Part shown: positions 9,529-18,806 of the stretch, one piece after another
Layout of the letters: each line of letters begins with the position of its first letter
Numbering within the stretch: position 1 is the first letter of the stretch
DNA from: Streptomyces venezuelae
GTDB lineage: Bacteria > Actinomycetota > Actinomycetes > Streptomycetales > Streptomycetaceae
Direction of reading: 5' to 3'
Length of the DNA stretch: 64,000 bases
Assembly (NCBI RefSeq): GCF_008642355.1
Contig: NZ_CP029193.1
Location: forward strand, 6,224,001 to 6,288,000
Notes under the pieces: model-generated
Databases searched by the model: none
The model's input: the letters and a program-made list of their open reading frames with translations, nothing else
What the model was told of the DNA's origin: nothing
Program-made: the position numbers and the translations under genes

Positions 9529-9560
9529 CTCCCGCCCCGGTTCACGTCCCGGGGCGGGAG
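9529..9560. terminator. Bidirectional terminator between the ArgA-like gene and argB
   Basis: Twelve-base perfect arms (CTCCCGCCCCGG and its complement) flank an 8-nt loop in the 127-bp convergent gap. There is no T-run, as is usual for Streptomyces hairpins. Confidence 0.65.
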
Positions 9561-9576
9561 TTCTCGTACAGGCACG

Positions 9577-10575
9577 TCAGACGGCGCACTCGTCACGCTC
9601 AACCGCCTCGTCCGGCACCACCGTCGTGCCGCCCGGCTCGTCAGGCTCCGCCGTCGTGCCGGCCGCCTCGTCCGGCACCACCGTCGTGCCGGGACTCGTC
9701 TCACCGAGTACGCCGTTCAGCACCGCGTGCCGCACCCGGCCGTCGAGCACGTGCGCCTTGCGCACACCACCGCGGACGGCCCGCAGGCAGCCCTCCATCT
9801 TGGGCAGCATCCCGCTGGCGAGCCCTGGCAGCAGCTCGTCCAGCGCGTCCGCCGTGAGGCGCTCGATCACCTCGGTGCTGCGCGGCCAGTCCGCGTACAG
9901 GCCCTCGACGTCCGTGAGCATCACCAGGCGTTCGGCGTCGAGGGCCACGGCCAGAGCCGACGCGGCGAGGTCGGCGTTGACGTTGTAGACCTGCCCGTCA
10001 TCGCCGCGCGCCACGGGGGAGACGACCGGGATGTGGCCCTGCTCCAGGAGTGCGCGTACCGTCCCCGGGTTCACCTTCACGATGTCCCCGACGAGGCCTA
10101 TGTCCACCGGCCGGTCGTCCACCCAGGCGGCCCGCCGCACGGCCGTCATCGTGTGTGCGTCCTCGCCCGTCATGCCGACGGCGAAGGGGCCGTGGGCGTT
10201 GATGTGGCCGACCAGCTCGCGCTGAACCCGGCCGGTCAGCACCATGCGGACCACCTCCATCGTCTCCGGAGTGGTCACCCGCAGGCCCGCCGCGAACCGG
10301 GTCTCCAGGCCGAGCCGGTCGAGCATCGCGTTGATCTGCGGTCCGCCCCCGTGGACGACGACGGGGCGCAGGCCGGCCCGCCACAGCTCCACGACGTCCT
10401 GGGCGAACGCCCGCTGCAGGTCCGCGTCGACCATGGCGTGCCCGCCGAACTTCACGACGACGACGCTGCCTTGCAGGTGTTCGCTGCCCGGCAGGTGTTC
10501 GCTGCTCCGCATGTGTTGGCTGCCCCGTACGCCGTGCACGTCTTCGGGCTCCTGCTCCCTGACGGCCGTTCGCAT
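9577..10575 (-). CDS. argB: Acetylglutamate kinase
   Basis: A 332-residue amino acid kinase that phosphorylates N-acetylglutamate, the second step of the acetylated ornithine pathway. Visible motifs are [29 protein letters not shown], the acetylglutamate region TGEDAHTM and the ATP-site [10 protein letters not shown] ... [11 protein letters not shown]. Both ends are longer than usual: about 35 extra N-terminal residues including [11 protein letters not shown], and a C-terminal tail made of three GTT(V/A)(V/E)PDE units encoded by 30-bp tandem repeats. It is the last gene of the argC-argJ-argB array. No argD follows, although Streptomyces arg operons normally continue to argD and argR, which suggests a partial second copy. 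Confidence 0.93.
   Translation of the reverse strand: MRTAVREQEPEDVHGVRGSQHMRSSEHLPGSEHLQGSVVVVKFGGHAMVDADLQRAFAQDVVELWRAGLRPVVVHGGGPQINAMLDRLGLETRFAAGLRVTTPETMEVVRMVLTGRVQRELVGHINAHGPFAVGMTGEDAHTMTAVRRAAWVDDRPVDIGLVGDIVKVNPGTVRALLEQGHIPVVSPVARGDDGQVYNVNADLAASALAVALDAERLVMLTDVEGLYADWPRSTEVIERLTADALDELLPGLASGMLPKMEGCLRAVRGGVRKAHVLDGRVRHAVLNGVLGETSPGTTVVPDEAAGTTAEPDEPGGTTVVPDEAVERDECAV
9601..9690. repeat. Three 30-bp tandem repeats inside the 3-prime end of argB
   Basis: Units at 9601-9630, 9631-9660 and 9661-9690. The first and third are almost identical and the second has diverged. All stay in frame and encode the [12 protein letters not shown] tail of ArgB. Confidence 0.85.
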
Positions 10576-10592
10576 GTGTGCCCCTACTCCGT

Positions 10593-12853
<2,261 letters not shown>

Positions 12854-12856
12854 TTA

Positions 12857-12895
12857 CGAACCACGCGTCACGCGTCACGCGTCACGCGTGGTTCG
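12857..12895 (-). terminator. Hairpin with CACGCGT tandem repeats after the isochorismatase
   Basis: Arms CGAACCACGCGT (12857-12868) and ACGCGTGGTTCG (12884-12895) pair perfectly around 15 bases made of repeated CACGCGT units. The second arm overlaps the isochorismatase stop. It may terminate or attenuate transcription into argC. Confidence 0.5.
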
Positions 12896-13538
12896 GCTCC
12901 CTGTGCAGGAGAAGACCGCGCAACAGACCGTCGGTCGTGCAGACCATGCCGCTGCGTGCGGCCCAGCGGAGGGCCAGCGTGTGTTCCTCCGCGGAGAGGT
13001 CGGCCACCGCGTCGGCGACGACGAACGGCTGGATGTCGTTCATGAAGGCGTCCGCCGCGGTCAGGAGGACGCCGAGGTGCGCGTACACGCCGCAGATGAT
13101 CAGCTGGTCGCGGCCCGTGGACCGCAGCAGCCTGCCGAGATGGCTGCGCAGGAAGGCGTTGTGGCGCACGTTCGACAGCAGGTGCTCGCCGGGGCGCGGA
13201 GTGAGGGGCGAGACGATCGCGGCGGCGCCCGGCTCGTCCCCGATCCCCGGGCCCCACATGTCGGCGACGAGCCCGCGCTGCCCCGGCGCCTGGCCGGCGG
13301 GCTCCGCACTGAAGACGACGGGCATGTCCAGTGTCGACGCCAGCTCTCGGAGCGTCGCTATGTTGTCGATGAGTTCCACCACGGGAGAGCGACCCGTGGG
13401 GAACGCGCCCACGAAGTGGTTCTGCATGTCGTGGATCAGCAGTGCGGCACGCACCGGGTCGATGCGCCAGGAGACGAGGGACCTGGGGAGGGCGGTGCGG
13501 TCCGGCATCGGATAGGAGCCGATGGCGGGTAGGCCCAT
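12882..13538 (-). CDS. Isochorismatase-family hydrolase (EntB/PhzD-like), catalytic Lys replaced
   Basis: A 218-residue stand-alone isochorismatase-fold protein close to EntB/DhbB N-terminal domains. It has [15 protein letters not shown] (catalytic Asp), [35 protein letters not shown] and [16 protein letters not shown]. Where EntB-type enzymes have VKWRYSAF this protein has SNVRHNAF, so the conserved catalytic lysine is asparagine. Isochorismatases make 2,3-dihydro-2,3-dihydroxybenzoate for catechol siderophores, but no other dhb gene is in the window and there is no carrier domain. The iron box about 90 bp upstream ties it to iron starvation. GGGGAGGG precedes the ATG. The altered active site makes the classical reaction doubtful. 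Confidence 0.85.
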   Translation of the reverse strand: MGLPAIGSYPMPDRTALPRSLVSWRIDPVRAALLIHDMQNHFVGAFPTGRSPVVELIDNIATLRELASTLDMPVVFSAEPAGQAPGQRGLVADMWGPGIGDEPGAAAIVSPLTPRPGEHLLSNVRHNAFLRSHLGRLLRSTGRDQLIICGVYAHLGVLLTAADAFMNDIQPFVVADAVADLSAEEHTLALRWAARSGMVCTTDGLLRGLLLHREPNHA

Positions 13539-13629
13539 GCGTGTTTTCCCTCCCCTGATGACGCGCGCATCCGCTGTCCCGCTGGGTCCGATCTGCGCTC
13601 TGCGATCTGCGAAGCGATGCGGAGTTGCC

Positions 13630-13648
13630 TTAGCTTAGCCTAACCTAA
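13630..13648 (-). promoter_or_regulatory. Iron box upstream of the isochorismatase
   Basis: The minus strand reads TTAGGTTAGGCTAAGCTAA, close to the TTAGGTTAGGCTCACCTAA consensus. It is 91 bp before the isochorismatase start. Transcripts from here could run on into argCJB. Confidence 0.86.
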
Positions 13649-13741
13649 TTAGTTCGGGCGGCTGTTTCCGAGGCGGTGTGCGCCAGGCGATGTGTTCCAG
13701 AGGGGGCGCGCCCCTCAAATCGGCCTGCTCCCCCGATGCGC

Positions 13742-13853
13742 GTGGCACGGAACTGGAGTGGCACGGAACTGGAGTGGCACGGAACTGGCGTGCTTCCCGA
13801 CCGGCGTGGCGCCGAATTGGCGTGCTTCCCGGTCGGCGTGGCGCCGAATTGGC
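13742..13853. repeat. Composite tandem repeats, 3 x 16 bp and 2 x 32 bp
   Basis: Three 16-bp units (GTGGCACGGAACTGG plus A or C) at 13742-13757, 13758-13773 and 13774-13789 run straight into two 32-bp units at 13790-13821 and 13822-13853, the latter differing at only two positions. All units start with GTG and contain a GAA(C/T)TGG block, so they look related. They fill the gap between the iron box and the DUF4192 gene. No convincing gene covers them. Confidence 0.9.
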
Positions 13854-13918
13854 GTGCTCCTGATCGGGGTTATCCACAGGGCGAACCGGAATCCGCCGCT
13901 TCGCGGGAGAGTCGGCGC

Positions 13919-15376
13919 ATGACGAACCACAGCGAAGCAGCGGGTCAGTTCGAACCCGACAGTCCTGTCCATGACGACAGCCTCCCCGCCCGACCCGGGA
14001 ATTCGGGCGACCCGTTCGGAGAACCGGTGGTCACACTCCGCACCCCGGCCGAACTGGCGGACGCGTTGCCGTACTTGCTCGGGTTCAGGCCCGAGGAGAG
14101 CATCGTGCTCATCGCCCTGCACGGAGAACGGGGGCGGTTCGGCGGCCGCGTGCGGCTCGGGGTCCCCGAGCGCGCGGAGGACTGGCCGTGCGTCGCGGAG
14201 CAGCTGGCCCAGTGCCTGGTCGGAGGCTCCGCGCGGAGGGGCGAGCGGCCCGACGGCATCGTCGCGTTCCTCTGCCAGGATCCCGTCGGCGCGGAGACGG
14301 GACGGCAGGTCGTGGAGCGGCTGCGCCCGCTGGCCCAGGAGCTGCGCACGGCGTGCGGGCGCCTGGACGTGCCGGTCTTCGAGGTCGTGTGCATCTCGAA
14401 GGACCACTTCTGGACCTACTGCTGTCCGGACACCCGGTGCTGCCCGCCGGAAGGCATTCCGCTGCCCAGGCCGGGCACATCTGTGCTGGCCGCCGCGGCC
14501 ACGTACATGGGCGTGCAGGCCACCGCCACGCAGAGCGAGATCAGGGGACGGCTCACTCCGTGGGAGACCGCGGCGGCGGCGGACCAGGAACGAGCGCTGG
14601 ACGCGGCGAGCGTCGAACTCCTCCCCAGGATGCTGCGTGACGCGGAAGACACGGAGGACACGACAAGTGCGACAGGCGCGGCAGACACGGCAGGCGCGGC
14701 AGACACGGAACAGGGCGTCGCCTCGGAAACGCTCGATCTCGCGCGCCGGATCATGGCGCGCCTCGAAGCGGCACCGCCGGTACCCGGCGACACGCTCGAA
14801 GCGGACAACAGGGACGACGAACTGATCGCGCACGACGAGGCGGCGGCGCTCATCCTCGGGCTCCAGGTCCGCACGACCCGTGACCGTGCGGCGGAGTGGA
14901 TGGAGGGAACCGAGGGCCCGACCGCGCTGCGCCTCTGGCGGGCCCTGTCCCGGCGCTGCGTCGGGGCGTACGCGGAGTACGCCGCCGCGCCCCTCGCTCT
15001 CGCCGGCTGGGTCGCCTGGTCGCTCGGCGACCTCGCGGCAGGCCAGGAGGCCCTGGACATGGCGCTGACAGCCGACTCCCGATACGCCTTCGCCCAGCTC
15101 CTCAACCAGGCCTGCAACGACGACATGGACCCGGAGGCGATCCGCCGTTGCCTGCGACGGACGCGCGAGACCCGTGACGACGCTGTCGCCCTGGGCGGCG
15201 CCTCTGCCCGCGTCGGCGCTCCTGGTGCTCCTGCCCGTGACGGCGCGGCTCCCCGGCGACGCCGTCGCCGCCTGCCCCGCGCAGCGAGCGAGGCGTCGCG
15301 GGCGTCCGGCGGCCCGGCAAAGGGCCCGCAGGAACGCCGACGGCCCGTCCGCCGCAGCGCGAAGGGCAGCCCGTGA
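13919..15376 (+). CDS. DUF4192 domain protein
   Basis: A 485-residue soluble protein. Residues from about 35 match the DUF4192 start LRTPAELADALPYLLGFRPEESIVLIAL, and the later WTYCCPDTRCCPPEG and LALAGWVAWSLGDLAAGQEALDMAL blocks are also typical of this actinobacterial family of unknown function. Between the two conserved halves is a low-complexity stretch (TSATGAADTAGAADTEQG). The last 60 residues are Arg/Ala/Pro-rich and vary between species. The ATG at 13919 is chosen because the DUF4192 domain follows directly; the open frame further upstream only translates the tandem repeats. No membrane segment or signal peptide is visible. Confidence 0.82.
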   Translation: MTNHSEAAGQFEPDSPVHDDSLPARPGNSGDPFGEPVVTLRTPAELADALPYLLGFRPEESIVLIALHGERGRFGGRVRLGVPERAEDWPCVAEQLAQCLVGGSARRGERPDGIVAFLCQDPVGAETGRQVVERLRPLAQELRTACGRLDVPVFEVVCISKDHFWTYCCPDTRCCPPEGIPLPRPGTSVLAAAATYMGVQATATQSEIRGRLTPWETAAAADQERALDAASVELLPRMLRDAEDTEDTTSATGAADTAGAADTEQGVASETLDLARRIMARLEAAPPVPGDTLEADNRDDELIAHDEAAALILGLQVRTTRDRAAEWMEGTEGPTALRLWRALSRRCVGAYAEYAAAPLALAGWVAWSLGDLAAGQEALDMALTADSRYAFAQLLNQACNDDMDPEAIRRCLRRTRETRDDAVALGGASARVGAPGAPARDGAAPRRRRRRLPRAASEASRASGGPAKGPQERRRPVRRSAKGSP

Positions 15377-15523
15377 CCGCCGGACGATCTCTGGGCCACA
15401 CGGTCGGCTTCGCCCCGAGAGGCGTGACTTGCCCCGGGGTCTGCCCGTTCACCTGAGTGGCGGTACCCCAGCCGTGTCACACCGCCGAGCCACATGCACC
15501 GCAGACACCTGCAGACACGCAGA

Positions 15524-15557
15524 CACCGCAATCACGCAGCCACCGCAATCACGCAGC
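15524..15557. repeat. 17-bp perfect tandem repeat in a CA-rich leader
   Basis: CACCGCAATCACGCAGC occurs twice back to back (15524-15540, 15541-15557) inside a longer CA/GCAGAC-rich stretch (about 15490-15605) just before the next gene. It is unusual for its low G and lies in the untranslated leader if the ATG at 15622 is right. Confidence 0.75.
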
Positions 15558-15621
15558 CACCACAACCACGCAGAACGCAGACACCGCGCAGGCACCGCAG
15601 ACGACGCCAAAGAAGCTGCCC

Positions 15622-17682
15622 ATGTCTCTCCCCGCCCCGTCTTCCGTCGGACGACCCCCGTCGTCCCGGCCTCCACGCCCGCCATCCCCGGCACCCGCGC
15701 CCGCACCGGCCGCGGCGCCGGAGCCGCGCCGTGTCCGCGAACTCCCGCCCGCGCACACCGCACTGATCTGCGTCGCCCTGCCCGCTCTCGCGATCTCGAC
15801 GGACCAGGGGCAGCTGACCGGCCGAGGTCTTGAGGGGTTCTACCGCGCGGGGCGCCGGACCCTGTCCCGCTGTCAGGTACGGGTGGCGGGGCGCGACCCG
15901 GTCGCCGTACAGGCGCGCATGCTCTCCGCGGACAGCGCCCGGTTCGTCGCGACGCTCCGGCTGCCGACGGACGGCGGCCCCGACCCGGAGATCGTCGTCG
16001 AGCGGATCCGGCACGCGGACGGCACGGAGCGGATCACCTTGCACAGCGCGTCGGGACGACCTCTGCGGCTGCCCCTCGAAGTCGCGCTCGCCACGGACCT
16101 CGCGGAGGTGGGCGCGGTCGCCTCAGGGCGGGCGGGACCCGAACTGCCCGCCAGCGTGCACGACTCGGGCATGCGGTGGTCCTCCGCCGCGGCACACTGC
16201 GTCGTCACGGCCGACCCCGCGCCCGCGGACGCCCTGGCCTCCGCGGGACTGCTCCGCTGGGAGGTGGACCTGCCGCCGGGCGCCTCACGGAGCGTGGAGC
16301 TCAGGGTGCGGCCCGACGGCGCGGGACCCGTCCGTGCGGCGGGACGCGGTGTGATGCGCTCGACCGCAGGGGCACGCGCGACCGGCGACGACCCGAGGGT
16401 CCAGCCGCTCCTCGCCCGCTCCGTCGAGGACCTGCAGGCGCTGCTGCTCAGGGATCCGGGGCATCCGTCCGACATGTATCCGGCCGCGGGCGCACCGTGG
16501 CGCTGCGGACTCGCACCGGCCGAGGCGCTGGCCGCCGCCCGCATGGCGCTGCCGCTCGGCACCCGTATCGCCGCGGGGACGCTCCGCGCGCTCGCCCGCG
16601 CCCACATGGGTGGCCCCGGCACCCGGTCCGGCCTGATCCCGGGACCACTGCGCGACGCGGGCCCTCATCTGCCGCCCGGCTGCACGGGCACCGAGGCGAC
16701 CCTGCTCTTCCCTGTGCTCCTCGCGGAAGCCTGGCGCTGGGGGCTCCCCGCACAGGAGGTCGAGGAGCTGCTGCCCGCGGCGGAGCGGTGCCTGCGGTGG
16801 CTGCACACCGCGGTCGGCGACGGGGTCTTCCTGTCCGACGCCCACCATGCGGGGATCGCACGCGGCGAGGTCCAGGCGCACGCGCACCGAGCGGCACTGC
16901 TCGGCGCCGACCTGCTCGAAGCGCACGGCCGCGCGGACTCCCTCGGGCTGCGCCAGTGGGCGGCCCGGCTGCGCTCCGCCTTCCAGGAACAGTTCTGGGT
17001 GGACGACCGGGCGGGTGGCAGACCGGCCGCCGCCCGCCTCGCCGACGGAAGGCCCGTGCCGCACCTCACCGCAGGCGCCGTCCACCTCCTGGACACCGGC
17101 CTGCTCGGCTCGGGCGCGCTCGCCGCCGGCCTGCTCGACAAGGTCAGGACCGAGCAGGTCGCCCGGCTCCTCGGCGGGCCCGTGATGGACTCCGGCTGGG
17201 GGCTGCGCAGCCTCGGCGCGAAGGAGGCCGCGTACAACCCGTTCGGGCACAGGGGCGGAGCGGTCCGCGTGCACGAGACGGCGGTCGCCGTCACCGGCCT
17301 TGCGGCCGCGGGATACGAGAAGGAGGCGAGCTCGCTCCTGCGCGGCCTGTTGTCCGCGGCAGAGTGCTTCGGCCACCGGCTGCCCGAGATGTACGCGGGG
17401 GAGCAGCGCACGGAAGGGGCGGCTCCGCTGCCGCACCCCGCAGCCTGCCGCCCGGCCGCCACCGCCGCGGCCTCCGGAGTGCACGTCCTCGCCGCGCTCG
17501 CCGGGATCAGGCCCGACGCACCCGCGGGCACGGTGAAGCTCGCTCCGGTCCGCAGCGCCCCGCTGGGAGAGCTGGGTCTCGGCGGGCTGAGCGTCGCGGG
17601 AGCACCGTTCTCCGTACGGGTGAGCCGACTCGGCCTCGCCATGGTCGAAGAGGCCGCCGACGGACTGCAGTTGGGGGTGTGA
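15622..17682 (+). CDS. Glycogen debranching N-terminal domain protein (GH-like)
   Basis: A 686-residue soluble protein. After a Pro/Ala-rich start, about residues 35-230 resemble the N-terminal domain of amylo-alpha-1,6-glucosidase-like proteins (STDQGQLTGRGLEGFYRAGRRTLSRCQV). The rest looks like an alpha/alpha toroid catalytic region with GCTGTEATLLFPVLLAEAWRWG, DSGWGLRSLGAKEAAYNPFGHRGGAVRVHE and a closing jelly-roll-like strand region. Related proteins are annotated as glycogen debranching enzymes; the substrate here is not established. The ATG at 15622 is chosen since the 55 residues upstream are low complexity. It is followed 80 bp later by a Nudix gene. Confidence 0.75.
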   Translation: MSLPAPSSVGRPPSSRPPRPPSPAPAPAPAAAPEPRRVRELPPAHTALICVALPALAISTDQGQLTGRGLEGFYRAGRRTLSRCQVRVAGRDPVAVQARMLSADSARFVATLRLPTDGGPDPEIVVERIRHADGTERITLHSASGRPLRLPLEVALATDLAEVGAVASGRAGPELPASVHDSGMRWSSAAAHCVVTADPAPADALASAGLLRWEVDLPPGASRSVELRVRPDGAGPVRAAGRGVMRSTAGARATGDDPRVQPLLARSVEDLQALLLRDPGHPSDMYPAAGAPWRCGLAPAEALAAARMALPLGTRIAAGTLRALARAHMGGPGTRSGLIPGPLRDAGPHLPPGCTGTEATLLFPVLLAEAWRWGLPAQEVEELLPAAERCLRWLHTAVGDGVFLSDAHHAGIARGEVQAHAHRAALLGADLLEAHGRADSLGLRQWAARLRSAFQEQFWVDDRAGGRPAAARLADGRPVPHLTAGAVHLLDTGLLGSGALAAGLLDKVRTEQVARLLGGPVMDSGWGLRSLGAKEAAYNPFGHRGGAVRVHETAVAVTGLAAAGYEKEASSLLRGLLSAAECFGHRLPEMYAGEQRTEGAAPLPHPAACRPAATAAASGVHVLAALAGIRPDAPAGTVKLAPVRSAPLGELGLGGLSVAGAPFSVRVSRLGLAMVEEAADGLQLGV

Positions 17683-17762
17683 TCGTGCCGCACGCACGAC
17701 ATCGGCGCAGGGATGGGGGGACTCGCGAACGGACTCGCGCACCCGGCGACCCGGGCGGCGAG

Positions 17763-18596
17763 ATGACGGGAAGCAACTGGACGGCAATGGGCGAAGGAGG
17801 TGTTTATCGTCAAGCAGACGACTATGATCGCGGCATGTCGCCCTACGACCCGTCGGCCTTCCCGCCCTTCGCTGTCACCGTCGACCTGGTCGTGCTGACC
17901 GTGCGACGGCACGCGCTCTGCGCCCTGGCCGTGCGGCGCGGTGAGCAGCCGTTCCAGGGGCGTTGGGCGCTGCCCGGAGGGTTCGTACGCGCCGATGAGG
18001 ACCTGTCGTCCGCGGCGGCGCGCGAACTGAGCGAGGAGACGGGCCTGTGCGCGCACGCGCCCGATGCCCCGGCACAGGCCAACGGAGCGCACCTCGAACA
18101 GCTCGGCACGTACGGCGACCCGAAACGCGATCCCCGAATGCGCGTGGTCAGCGTCGCCCACCTCGCGCTCGCCCCGGACCTGCCCGCGCCGCGCGCCGGC
18201 GGCGACGCGAACAGCGCCCGCTGGGCCCCGGTGGAAGCCCTGCTCAAACAGGGTGGCTACGGCCGCGAGGACGAACAGGCCGCCCCGCTCGCCTTCGACC
18301 ACGCCCAGATCCTCGCGGACGGCGTCGAGCGCGCCCGCTCCAAGATCGAGTACTCCTCGCTGGCCACGGCCTTCTGCCCGCCGGAATTCACCGTCGGCGA
18401 GCTGAGACGCGTGTACGAAGCCGTCTGGGGCGTCGTCCTCGACCCGCGCAACTTCCACCGCAAGGTCACCGGCACCCCGGGGTTCCTCGTGCCCACCGGC
18501 GGGACCACCACCCGCCAGGGCGGACGCCCCGCACAGCTGTTCCGCGCGGGCGGTGCCACGCTCCTCAACCCGCCGATGCTGCGCCCCGAGGTCTGA
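17763..18596 (+). CDS. Nudix hydrolase with C-terminal winged helix (NrtR-like)
   Basis: About 277 residues. The Nudix domain starts at FAVTVDLVVLTVRRHALCALAV, and its box reads GGFVRADEDLSSAAARELSEETGL. This fits GX5EX7REUXEEXGU except that the first Glu position is Asp. The C-terminal domain (KIEYSSLATAFCPPEFTVGELRRVYEAVWG ... DPRNFHRKV) is the winged helix of NrtR-type regulators of NAD metabolism, which sense ADP-ribose-like ligands. Whether this one is enzyme or repressor is unclear. Starts are uncertain: ATGs at 17763, 17787 and 17835 are in frame and none has a strong Shine-Dalgarno; conserved sequence begins at 17835. Confidence 0.8.
   Translation: MTGSNWTAMGEGGVYRQADDYDRGMSPYDPSAFPPFAVTVDLVVLTVRRHALCALAVRRGEQPFQGRWALPGGFVRADEDLSSAAARELSEETGLCAHAPDAPAQANGAHLEQLGTYGDPKRDPRMRVVSVAHLALAPDLPAPRAGGDANSARWAPVEALLKQGGYGREDEQAAPLAFDHAQILADGVERARSKIEYSSLATAFCPPEFTVGELRRVYEAVWGVVLDPRNFHRKVTGTPGFLVPTGGTTTRQGGRPAQLFRAGGATLLNPPMLRPEV
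17807..17821. promoter_or_regulatory. Small inverted repeat near the Nudix gene start
   Basis: TCGTC-AAGCA-GACGA is a perfect 5-bp inverted repeat with a 5-bp spacer. It lies 13 bp before the ATG at 17835. If that ATG is the true start, this could be an autoregulatory operator for the winged-helix protein. The arms are short, so the call is tentative. Confidence 0.3.
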
Positions 18597-18806
18597 CGCG
18601 ACCGTTCGGACACCACCTGCTGAACCTGCACGGCCGGGGTGCTCACAGGTCACCTCTGGACACCACTGAACACCAGTGGCCCATGCCCTGACCGAAAAGC
18701 CGCAAATGTCGCGTTATCTTGCTGCAGTACCCACGGGGTTCGTCCGTCCCCGATCCGGCGGACGGGCCCCGGCCGCCGAGCGGTCGCACATCCTGCGAGA
18801 GAAGCG

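Noticed and set aside
13676..13922. Short plus-strand frames covering the 16/32-bp repeats, encoding GTELEWHGTG-like peptides
   Set aside because: Three overlapping frames are open only because of the repeats; none has a good start site or conserved sequence.
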